Shown here piece after piece: positions 40,401-52,400 of a stretch of DNA of 64,000 nucleotides (within the stretch, counting starts at the first letter, position 1; the number at the start of each line of letters is the position of its first letter). The notes below the pieces were generated by a model. It worked only from the letters and a program-made list of their open reading frames with translations, did not search any database and had not been told where the DNA came from. Where the stretch lies: the NCBI GenBank assembly GCA_030248215.1, contig JASANG010003352.1, positions 185,206-249,205 on the forward strand. The letters are read 5' to 3'. This DNA comes from Enoplolaimus lenunculus. Taxonomy: Eukaryota > Nematoda > Enoplea > Enoplida > Thoracostomopsidae. The position numbers were made by a program, and so were the translations under genes.

Positions 40401-43400
40401 CCCATTAAAGTTTTTTGTGTTAAAATGATAAGGTCCCCACCTTGCAATTTTTTACAATTTTTCCAGCAGAATTTTTTGTGATAAAATGGTAAGGTCCCTC
40501 CTCGTACCTTACAATTTTTCGCCCTCAGAAAATTTTTTGGTGATGAAATGATAAACGTCTCTACCTTACAATTTTTGCGTTTCATAACATTTGCCAGCCC
40601 TCCCTCCCCCGGTCACAACTTTTTGGATCCGCCTCTGGGTACACAAAGTTTTGATGACGTACATTTACTAAGCCCTGAGACGCAAATGGCGTGATTTCTG
40701 TAGGATTTAAAGATTTTAAAAAACCCGTAAACTTTGTACTTTTAGACGTTAATTAATAGGTAAAAGTATATTAATCTAATTAAAGATACTTGTTTCCGGT
40801 GTGAATTTGTTGTTTTCTGAGATACACCACGTGAAAGGGGTATGCCTCTAAACGCGAAATCAATTTAACAGATACGGCAGAATTGGGGTCGTTGTCTTAG
40901 GCCCCCCCTCCTACGAGCTTCCGTTTACAAGGCTCTTGTATATTTTCACGGTGTAATTTTTGGTAGCTAAAATTTTAAGTTTTACATTTTGTAGAACATT
41001 CGCATCGAATACTGCTATTCTTATGCACAATGGGCGTGGGAAGGATTTTGGTCCTGGGGTCACATCCTTGAAATTTGCTCTGGTAAGGGTGTCGCTACAC
41101 TCGTGTCCGAGGCCGTCCGTCGGCGTCCGTCATTGTGTGGCATCGTTCGTAGTACACGAATCGCCGTGCGATGTCGGACCCTTACTCGTATCACTTAGCA
41201 TAAGCCTAAGGCAAAGCCTAAGCCTAAGCAAAACAAAAATTACCCTAAAGCTTAAGCTTACTCTATTGCAGTCCCACAGAAAAATGATAAGCCCCTGATC
41301 TTTACTTGGGCCAGCGAAACAAGCGAGGTCTCAGGCGCTATTTCTTTATATTCAAACTTGTCAAAAATGTTCCAATTTTGGATTCAGTAGTGTTTTCAAA
41401 AATTAGTTTTGTTTTCAAATGCCGGGCGTTTTTTGGGCCGAGTCTACTGGCCGAGGTAAGTTAAGCACGGAGCACTACGCATGGCCCTGACCAGAATTGG
41501 CTTGTTAAACATCTTACGCTTGGACAAAACCGGTGCTGTGCTCGCTATAACACCGTAAAACCGAAAATGGAAATTTTCAACAAACGAACTCCTGATCTAA
41601 GGCGGATAATAGAATACAGAAATACTATGCGAGTGAAAGCAACCGTATATTCAAACACAATTTTTCAACTAAATCTTAATACAAATTAACCGTTCGGTGT
41701 TTAGTCCGGTATATTAACCGTTTATCACATGAATATTTTCTATTTCATCATATAGGAGCTTTACGCTTAAGCCCGAGGGGGCTCTCATGTCTTGTGGTGA
41801 TTTAGTACTATATATACGTGTTGCAACTGTTAAACACTGTGCGATATATATTATTTAACGAAAATTTATTACACTAAATTAGCCAATCGTTTTCGAATTG
41901 TACTTTAGACGGTGTATTCTGATTCCTGACCACCCTCATACGAACTTTACAGCTCTACACAGCGGGTGTTGTCATGTCTTGTAGAGATTTTGTACTAACC
42001 ATACTGTATTGATCCGCATAAGAGGGGGTAATAAGAGGGGGGTCCCCATTTTGAGTCCAAATCAATAGGAGTCACTATCCCTAATAAGGGTCCGTAAGCG
42101 GATAGAGTCCCTAAACCCTAATTAGAGTTCATAAATGTCAAATAACCCTAATTGTATTCGCCTGCAAAGTTTGAGTTTATGCACTTTGTTATAAAAGTTG
42201 TGAAGCCGATTATAGCTGTACTCTTGTAAACGTTTTAATTTTCATATATAAGCGCAGTGGCTTTCCTGGTTTTAGTATGGGATAAATTAGAAAATTGTTG
42301 AGATGGTAAAGGTGCTATTTGTTACACCAACAGAGCGGATAATCGCTATTGAACAAGAGTGTGCAACTGAGCGCATTCTGTGGAGCAAACAATGTACCCG
42401 GCACGCGTTGCGTTGTTGCCCAACCCCCCTTTATTCAGAGGGGAGGTACAACCGGTGTGAACCATGGTACTTTATGTACGGGGTATCAAACATGCTCGTC
42501 TTATAGTTTAATTTAAGGGTATTCATGTGATAGCGGGGGGTGTGAGAAAAACGCAACTCCCGGTGGTACATTTTGTACCATGTGGAACCCCAAGAATGGC
42601 ACAATGCTGTCATTATTCACTCTTGGTTATACGGTTTAGTCGAGTTTTATCTTTATATGAAAATCTAATTGTCTAATCTAAAGGTGGGTACGTATTAAAA
42701 GGTTGAAGTAGGCCTTAAAACGGACCGAATACTTTTAATTGGCCAGCGAATAGTGGATTGTCACCATAAATGGATAGTTTATGCAGAGAAACGGTAGTCA
42801 AATAAACATTGCCAAAACTTTGCCAGTTTCCAAAAATACCAAAAATGTAAACAGAAATTTTTTACACGTTTCTAAGAATAGATTACGCCGTACTATCATC
42901 AGGCGAGCTTATCTCAACGCTTTTTCAAATCGGGTTCATAAGTTGTCCCGTCAAATAATCGAGATAAAATGCTGACGTTTTCAGTATTAATTTTAGTTGT
43001 TTTTTATTTTGTAAAAAATTTACGATACAAAATGCAAAGTTCAAAAATGAAATTGCTGATTTTAGCATCACTGTAAGCAAAATTATTCTAATTGTACATA
43101 TTTATTTTTTCTTTATTTATTTATTTTATTTATTTATATATTTATTTTATTCATTTATTTACTTATTTGATTTATTTATTTTATTTATTTATGTATTTAT
43201 GTATTTATTTGTTTTGTTTATTTATTTTATTTATTTATTTATTTATCTATTTTATTTATTTATTTATTTTATTTATTTTTTATTGTATTTATTGTTTTTA
43301 GGTAATACATTTAGTGGTTTTTGTTCGGACAATGGTATTCTAATGACATGCGGTCATGGCCAGTACACTGGACATAGCTCTGCAACTCAAGGTCCCGAAT

Positions 43401-46400
43401 CACTGACGCATTCGTTGAAACCGAAGCTGTTGGATACGTTACTGAGGTAAAATATTTTTAAAATTTTGCCACAAGAATTTTTTTTAATTTTTTCGTTATT
43501 TGTTTATCGAAATTATCTTATATTATCAAATTGTAGGATTTATCGAGTTTACTATTTTGGGCCATTGTAAAGAACAGGGGCGAACCAGTGTTATAAGCAT
43601 ATTCCTAAGCTAGCCTATGCCTTAGCCTAAGCCTAAGCGTAAGAATGAGTATATTCCTAAGTTTAAGCCTAAGCCTAAGCCTAAAACTAAGCCTAAGCGT
43701 AAGGATGAACGTATTCCTAAGACTAAACCTAAAAGAAGCAAAAAATATATCTACTGCTTAAGCTTACTCTTTTCTATTCCCACAGAAAAACGTTTTACCT
43801 CTGATCTTTACATTGGCCCTATTTCGTTACACAGGATTTAATTTTCTCGAAACAAATACTTGGCAACGCTCATGACTAATGCATAACACAGGGCTGTAAC
43901 AGTTGCATAAGTATTTTCCTACGCCTAAATCTAAGCGTAAACATAAAGCTTACCTAAGGCTAATTCTAAGCCCACGCTAAAGCCTTAGCAAAAAATCGTC
44001 TAAAGCTTAAGCTTACTCTATTGCAGTCGCGTGGAATAACGCTCCACCCCTGATCTTTTACACGGGCGTCGCTCATGTTTCTTGCAAGCTGAAATTATTA
44101 CTACCGAATCATGGTTTCGTGTCATATTTCAGCACGGATATAATTGTTGTCGCGTGTGGCCCGGAACACTATGCTGTAATCGCCGACGGGGGTAAAGCAT
44201 TCACCTGGGGCACAGGATTAAAAGGCCGCCTGGGTACCGGTAATCAAACGGACCAGTGAGTGTTGCTGTTTTCAACGAAAATATTCTTTCAAAAGTTAAA
44301 TTAAACGCTGAAAATTACAAATAAATAAAGCATTGATATATAGAGTTTCGAACAAACAAACCGTGGAACGCGTGGATCTCGATGTATACACAGAGATAAG
44401 ACAGACGGATCATGTTACTTTAAAGGGCGTCCAGGTTTCTGGTTGGACTATAAAAGAGTTGGTTTAGATTCTAGATTACATTTTTTGCTTAGGCTTAGGG
44501 ACTCATTTTTGCTTGCAACGCTTAGGTTTAGGCTTAGGCTTTGGTTTATGCTTAGGCTTAGGCTATACTTAGGCTTAGGCTTAGGCTTGGGCTTCGGCTT
44601 AGGTTTAGGCTTAGGCTTAGGCTTAGGCTTAGGCTATACTTAGGCTTAGGCTTAGGCTTAGGCTTAGGCTTAGGCTTAGGCTTAGGGACTCATTATTGCA
44701 ACGCTTAGGCTTAGACTTAGGAATCCGCTTAATCTAGTCACACCCGTTAAAGTAACATTGGCCAGACAAACAATATATGCCATTTGTACTTAATTTCTAC
44801 GTTCACCAATCAGTGGTTCAAAAACGCGTTGTTGACCATACCTCAACGCGTGTTACCAACCCGTTTGTGACACGTGTTCAGTTATAATAGGGTCAGTGGA
44901 AAATTTTCGTTAAGGTAAGGTTAACAAGTGGTTGCTAACGCTGGGCTACGACACATTTTGGGGTTTGGCCGAATTTTATAATGTAACTGGCGCTATTAGG
45001 CTTTTTTTGCTGGTGATATTTAATCATTATTTGGTTTACGAATTATAAGTTCATAAGAATTGTCTTAGTTTATTCGCGTTGTTTTCAATGTTCAAATCTG
45101 CGCGCGTTGCGATGGTGTAATAATTGTAACCGAACAGCTGATGATAGACGCTATACACAGTTGAGAATATGGTGAAACATTTTTTTATTTTCCTTTTAGA
45201 TTGAAACCAGTTCCGGTTACACTTCCGGCGTCGTTTGTCGCCCGTGACGTCCGGTGTGGACCGGATGCGACAGTTCTGATGGGCGAGTCGGGGACGCTGC
45301 TCGCAACCGGATCGAATGCGTTCAATAAACTCGGACTCAATTGTCGGCAGAGTTTTTTTGCTCAAATGAAATTTGCGAAGGTTTGTATTTGTTTTGTGAA
45401 TTTAAAATCATTTTCAATTTTCAAATTTAATTCTTATAACGAGTTTGTTCAGTTACGCTGGAATGTGGTACTCTACTGACACGGTGATGTAAATATATCT
45501 ATAGACTATGTCGCCTGGAGATCAAAGCCGACAAACCATGATGTACAAGCTTAAGCGTATAAGCCTAAGCGGTATGTCTAAAGGTTTTGATGTAAATATA
45601 TCTATAGACTATGTCGCCTGGAGATCAAAGCCGACAAACCATGATGTACAAGCTTAAGCGTATAAGCCTAAGCGGTATGTCTAAAGGTTTAAGTCTATAC
45701 AACGCCAAAGTCTCATCAGAGCACTTTAAGCCCAAACAAGTCTAAGCTTGAGTCTACCAAGTCTATTAACACGTCTAAACTCAGGCCTGTTAATAAGACT
45801 CTAAGGCGGCGCTATCTTTGTCTAACAGCGTCGTCTGATGCCGCCCGTTACCGTCCGTCATCATATGGTATAATACATGGAGTACTTCGCGTAAGATGCC
45901 GTACGGAAATGGACGAGGGGACGGTCACGCACGGCGCCGGACTGTGATTGGGGGTGACAGGCGGCGACAGACGGCGACAGACAGCGTCGGACGTTATCAA
46001 AAGTATAGCGCCGCCGTAAGCTTGTACATCTAAGCTTAAGTCTAACCCTACGCGATTGTATCGGCAACTTTGTACAGTATACGGTATAAAACAATAGTAC
46101 GGAACTATCTTTGTTTTATCTAAATAAATAAATAAATAAACTAATAAATAAATAAATATATAAATAAATAAATCAATAAATAAATAAATAAGTAAATAAA
46201 TATATAAATAAATATATCTAGTACGCTGTTTCAGCCAGAAGTCGAAAATGAATAAATAAATAAATCAAGAAATAAATAATAAATAAATAAATAAATAAAA
46301 AATAAAGGAATAAATAAATAAATGTATAAGTAAAAATAAATAAAAATAAATGAATAAATATAGCTAAGTACGCTGTTTCAGCCAGAAGTCGAAGTTGCAT

Positions 46401-49400
46401 TAACATTTTCACCAGTGAAAGGTATTCGTGGACGTGTTGTTGACGTTTCGTTGAGTGATACGCACACGAGTATTTTACTCGAGTCAGGACATTTGTTTAT
46501 GCTGGGAAGCAATACAGAAGGACAACTTGGTAAACTTTTTAATGTTAATAAACAAACGAAAGTTCAATTATTTTTTAATTTAATGTCGAAATGAACTACG
46601 GCAAGACAATGAGGCACAATTCCCTTTTACAGTATCCTCTTCCTTGTTTAAAGCCTAAACGTTGGGTAACATTAATACTAAAAAGTCTATCCAATCAAAA
46701 TTCTCTTTGGCTAAAAGCAAACATTATTTGAAACATTTTTATTACAAATTCATTGGTTTTATGAGGATAAGTAATTCAGAATTTTAAATTTTCACTTTTA
46801 AGTTATAAAAGATTTATTTTTGCTTTGACTTAAATAAAAAGATAAAAAGTTGAAAAAATAGTTTTTATTGAATTATAAAGGTTTAAAGTGAAAATTTTAT
46901 AATTAAATAAAAAATGATTTTGAAAATAAAATATTTAAGAAATCCCATTTTTATTACATTTTAAATTGCAAATGATAAATCAGAAATTAATCATTACAAT
47001 TTAAAATGTAATAAAAATGAAATTTCTAAAATATTTTATTTTCAGAATAAATCATTTTTTATTGAATTATAATTTTTTTCTATTACAATAATTGTAAAAG
47101 TAAAAATTGTATAATTCAATAAAAAATGTTTTTGAAAAGAAAATATTTTAGGGATTCCATTTTTATTACGTTTCAAATTCTAACATTAATTTCTGATATC
47201 TCCGATTTGCAAGTCTATCTTGGTTTTCATTTTTTTATCTCAACAAATATATTTTTAGGTCGAGGCAATACGAAAATTGCGTCAGATGGGGCGTACGTCA
47301 AGTATCTCGAAGAAAAGACTATTCTGGTAAGACGAAATTTTCTTATAGTTCAAAGAAAATCTATATAATTGGCAACAGCTAAAGATACGAAGTACTGTAC
47401 TCCCAATAATTTTGAAAACATTAATTTTAGTAAGAGATATCCACGTTAACCTTCAAATTAGTCAAGTTATTCCTACGGTTTAGCGTTTTTACAGTTTTTT
47501 GTCGTAGATGGCACAATGTGGTCCAGGTTACAGCCTCGCTGGCACCTCAGAAAACAGCCTCTATTTTTGGGGTTCACGACGTGCCTTTCTGCCCGGTCCT
47601 GAGCATCACCGCTACCGTCGGACCAGTTTTGAGCCGTCAAGAGTCGTTCCTGTGGCCGTGAATCCACCAGGACGTCGTGGACAACGACCGCAACGAAAAC
47701 TGGAGACGATATTTTCAAAAGATGCTGCGGATGGTAAGTCTAATGGCAGTGATCACTGTAATTATACGGGTGTAGGGGGCCCGTAGACAGGGGGGGGCTA
47801 GAATAACTCAGTCTCCCTGGAAAAATGGCCCATGTAAAGATCAGGGGCGGAACGTTTTACTGTGGGACTAGAAAAGAGTAAGCTTAAGTTTCAGACTAAT
47901 TATTTGCTTGGCTTAAACTTAGGCTTAGGAATATGCTCATTTATTAATCTTAGGCTTAGGCTTAGGCTTAGGTTTAGGCTTAGGAATATGCTTTATAATA
48001 CTGTTCCGCCCATGTTCTTTTACATTGGCCCAAACAATTATGATTTTTCCTAGCAACGCTTTATCGCTAGATTGTGAGCCCCTAAATAACCTGAAAGTCG
48101 GGCCTTAATAGTACACAATTCCTACAAATAACATTTTAGACGACGACAATGACCAATCAGCCATTGCGCCGTCTGGTTCTCAAAAAGCCACCCAAGTAAC
48201 CCACAAACCTGGCCTGCCAGCAATTTCCGCCGAACCAAGAAACCGGTTAGAAAAATCAGCAAGTCTCACGGATTTGACACAATTTGACCGAACGGCGAGA
48301 CCGCATGGCAACTCTAACCAAAACCCACCGGTCGATCACCCACAGTCGATTGTTGATTCGTGTTCGCAAGAATCGTCTTATCTGGTCGCCGGAGGCGGAT
48401 ATAACAGCTCAACTTCAAACAGTCAACTTTTACAGCCGCCCCCGCAGCCAAATAGTTACAGTTCTAGCAGTTTGGATCGTAGTACCGCTAGTCAAATGTT
48501 TCGCATGTTTGGACGCAAGCAGCAGCAACAACAACACCAACACCAACAACAACAGCACCAACAACATAAAACAATTACAGTCACAACCGAAACTGAAGAT
48601 TCGTTAACGTTGTATCCTACACAAGTGCTAAGGTAAACAATGTGTCTAATCCGAGAGTAAGCTTATAATCCAAGTCCAAGCATAAGCCTAAACCAAAGCC
48701 TAATCGTTAATTTTGATCGGTTGCATGGCCCACGTTACTTTAAGGACCGTCCGGGTTTCTGGTGGGTCCATATAATATAGTAGGTTTAGATTCTAGATTA
48801 TATTTTTTGTTAGGCTTAGGCTTAGGAACACACTTTTGTAACGCTTAAGTTTAGGCTTAGGAACACGCTTTTGCAACGCTTAGGCTTAGGCTTAGGCTTG
48901 GGAACACACCTTTGCAACGCTTAGGCTTAGGCTTAGGCTTAGGAATACGCTTTTGTAACGCTTAAGTTTAGGCTTAGGAACAAACCTTTGCAACGCTTAG
49001 GCTTAGGCTTAGGCTTGGGAACACACCTTTGCAACGCTTAGGCTTAGGCTTAGGCTTAGGAATACGCTTTTGTAACGCTTAAGTTTAGGCTTAGGAACAC
49101 ACCTTTGCAACGCTTAGGCCTAGGCTTATAGGCTTAGGAATACGCTTAATCTGCTGTTACGCCCCTTAAAGTAACATTGGCCGGTTGCACTATAATACTT
49201 GTAGAGTGACGTTGAATGGCAATATTTTGTATTTAGCGTTCATTCAAATTATTTTAGAGTAACATTTTACGCCTGTTCAAGGGTTTGTACAAACATACGG
49301 ATAGGGAGGTAAATAGGGTATGTTTAGGGGTTATACGACACTGTTACCCTCACGCACCTATAGCTCCGACGGTTGCTTTCAGCGGCTGATGCAGAAGCGT

Positions 49401-52400
49401 CTAACGCGAATGCCGGGCTGGCAATGAAACGAAATTTTTACTGTATGCTATATATGTGTGCCAATTTTTTGAGCTTGACAATTGTAACGTTAGGATGTTC
49501 CAGGGTACAACCTTAGGTCTGGGTCCGGCTCCTGTTCCGGCAGAAAATCGGCCTCCGGCTCCGGCTCCGGCTCCGGTAGAATTTTTGCCGGAGGTTCGGC
49601 AATTTCGGCAGCAAAATTTTGCATACTTTTGCAAAATTTATCTGTTTAGCGCGTTTCGTTTTACTTTCGTCACAATTTCCAGGACAAACAACTGAACAAT
49701 ATGTTTCAGATATTGACTAAAATTAACTAATTAAGCATCATTTGTACAACCTAACTTCGCCTCACCTCCGGTTCCGGTATTTTTCGCCTCCGGTTGCACC
49801 CTGGATGTTGCCATTTATTCACAAAATGCATCTGAAGTATAATTTTAGACTTGACTCTGGGACTCGACCACGCTTGTATCAGCCAACAATGGTTTCGCTT
49901 GGAGGATTAATTTGTTGCGCTACAAATTGCCTTAATCCGTCGACAGTTCGCGATATCCGAGGTGCGACTTGTGGTGTTTACATTATTGTTGATACAACTG
50001 CGCCGTTGCCAAAAAGTCGTCGACGTCGACATAACAACAACAACACCAACAATAATAAGCATGCAACATCAAGCGTTTCACGGAAAAGCACCAGCTCAAT
50101 AGTGAGCTTGAGAAGGTAAGTCTTTGAATTTTTTCCTGTTATCTTTCTACAGCCAGCATTTACCCAAAAATGGTATGGTATTAAAACATTTTCTACACAT
50201 TTGAACGTTTATTTGTGATAAAATGGTAAGGTTCTATCGTACAAACCAATTTTCTCCGTTCACAAAATTGTCACATATTTAAATAGCGTACAGTAAAAAT
50301 TGCGTTTCATAACATTTGCCAGCACAGCGTCAACAACCAGCGGTTGATACCCAAAAATGGTTAAGCCTAAGCCTAAGTGTAAGTGTAACAATGAGCATAT
50401 TTCTAAGCCTGAACGTAAACCAAGGAAAAAATTAGTCTAAAACTTATGTATACTCTATTGCAGTCCTGCATTGAAAAGTCTTCAACATATTTGAGCTCCG
50501 ATATATCACCTCCGATTACCAATCGGCCCATGTAAAGATTAGCGCCGGAACGTTTTTCTACCGGACTGCAATAGAGTATACTTAAGTTTTAGACTAATTT
50601 TTAGCTTGGTTTACGCTTAGGCTTAGAAATATGCTCATGGTTACACTTACACTTAGGCTTAGGCTTAGGCTTAGGCTTAGGCTTAGGAATATGCTTATAA
50701 TACTGTTCCGCCCGTGTTCTTTACATTAGCCAATCAATTCACATGAAATTTTAACTCAAAAAACCTTGAATGATTCAAAAATTTAAATTTGAAAATGAAA
50801 TAATTTTGCGACAGTAGCGAGAAGGTTAAATAAGGGCGAACAAGCAGTAGAAAGTATACCTTTTGCGCGTTTACCGTAAAAACGAGTCAGTAACTCAAAC
50901 AAATATTGAATTTCTGTTTTCATATATATTTTCAAAACGTTTGGCGTCAAATTTGCTAAACTTGTTGGCAAAAACAAGCCATGACAGCAGTGGGATTCGA
51001 ACCCACGCCTTCATACGAAGACCAGAACACTCAGCACCCCTGAACAATCAGGAAGAGACGTAAACGCTCTTGAGTCTGGCGCCTTAGACCACTCGGCCAT
51101 GCTGCCTATAGGGCGTCAGGCGCTCATTGAGCATATATGTATGTACTGTACAACTGCACGCATACGTGCAATACGCGTACGCTGTTGGTGTAAGCTTTTA
51201 ATTGCAGTTTATCAATGCAAGTGTGTTTGCTGCATTTTGTTAGAAAATGTGGCCAATGTAAAGAACAGCGGCGGAACTGTATTAAGCACATTCCTAAGCC
51301 TAAGCCTAAGCCTAAATTAAGCCTAAGACAAGCAAAAACCAATGTAAAGAACAGCGACGGAACTGTATTAAGCACATTCCTAAGCCTAAGCCTAAGCCTA
51401 AGATTAAGCCTAAGACAAGCAAAAACCAATGTAAAGAACAGGGGCGGAACTGTATTAAGCACATTCCTAAGCCTAAGCCTAAGCCTAAGATTAAGCCTAA
51501 GACAAGCAAAAACCAATGTAAAGAACAGGGGCGGAACTGTATTAAGCACATTCCTAAGCCTAAGCCTAAGCCTAAGATTAAGCCTAAGACAAGCAAAAAC
51601 CAATGTAAAGAACAGCGACGGAACTGTATTAAGCACATTCCTAAGCCTAAGCCTAAGCCTAAGATTTAGCTTAAGACAAGCAAAAAAATTAGTCTAAAAC
51701 TTAAGCATTACTCTTTTCTAATCCCACAGAAAAACGTTCCACCCGGATCTTTACACGGGCCGAAAATGCAGCCATAAAAACGGCTCGAGCGTCGACGCCG
51801 GAGCGGGTTTTTATTTTGGAAGGAATATTGATGCCATTTCTGTCTGAGGTAAAAATATCGTCGAAGTCCGGGAATTTGGACCAACTAGGAATTCAATGAA
51901 AAGTAGCCTATGATATAGAGCTCGACGAGTTGAGTTCAACGTTATGGCAGCATGACTCACGGTTCAAAAGTTATGGCCCTTGAAATTATAGTGCAAATAT
52001 TGACAGATTTGAAGAGAAAGTATCAATCATTTACATATTTGTAAAGTATAAGCTGTACCAGGTTTACTCGTACAAATTTGGGCCCATGTAAAGATTAGGG
52101 GCGGAACGTTTTTCGTGAGATTGCTATAGAGCAAGCTTAAGCTTTAGACAATTTTTTGCTTGGCTTAGGCTTAGGCTTAGGCTTAGGAATAAGCTCATTC
52201 TTACGCTTAGGCTTAGGCTTAGGCTTATGAAGATGCTCATTCTTACACTTAGGCCTATGCTTAGGCCGTGGCGGATCCAGGATCTCAAAATGGGGGCCCA
52301 AAATTTCACATATAATAAACTTACTTTTAACCCACACACAAACCATGAACTATTGTCACAAAATTGCTAAGTATATAATTTTTGTCGAGATGCTGTTGGG

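Larger units (their letters stand above)
25016..43301 (+). other. NEK9 intron 9 (18.3 kb, transposon-filled)
   Basis: About a third of the window. Apart from the repeats listed separately and one unassigned open frame at 27076, I see no gene. Stretches at 34730-36240, 37700-38080, 38350-39400, 40650-41080 and 41330-41730 hold AT-rich DNA with no feature I can name. Confidence 0.8.

Noticed and set aside
43092-43301. Hydrophobic Phe/Leu/Ile/Tyr-rich frame resembling membrane segments
   Set aside because: It is a TTTA/TTTAT microsatellite in intron 9 just before exon 10.
44443-44643. Frame rich in Gly-Leu repeats
   Set aside because: It is TTAGGC array translated, within a TIR element.
44510-44700. 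True telomere or chromosome end
   Set aside because: The TTAGGC array is bounded by TIRs and an 8-bp target duplication and lies between NEK9 exons 11 and 12.
51124-51697. Long repetitive frames on both strands
   Set aside because: They are frames through an 87-bp tandem repeat inside a TTAGGC element; the period is a multiple of three.
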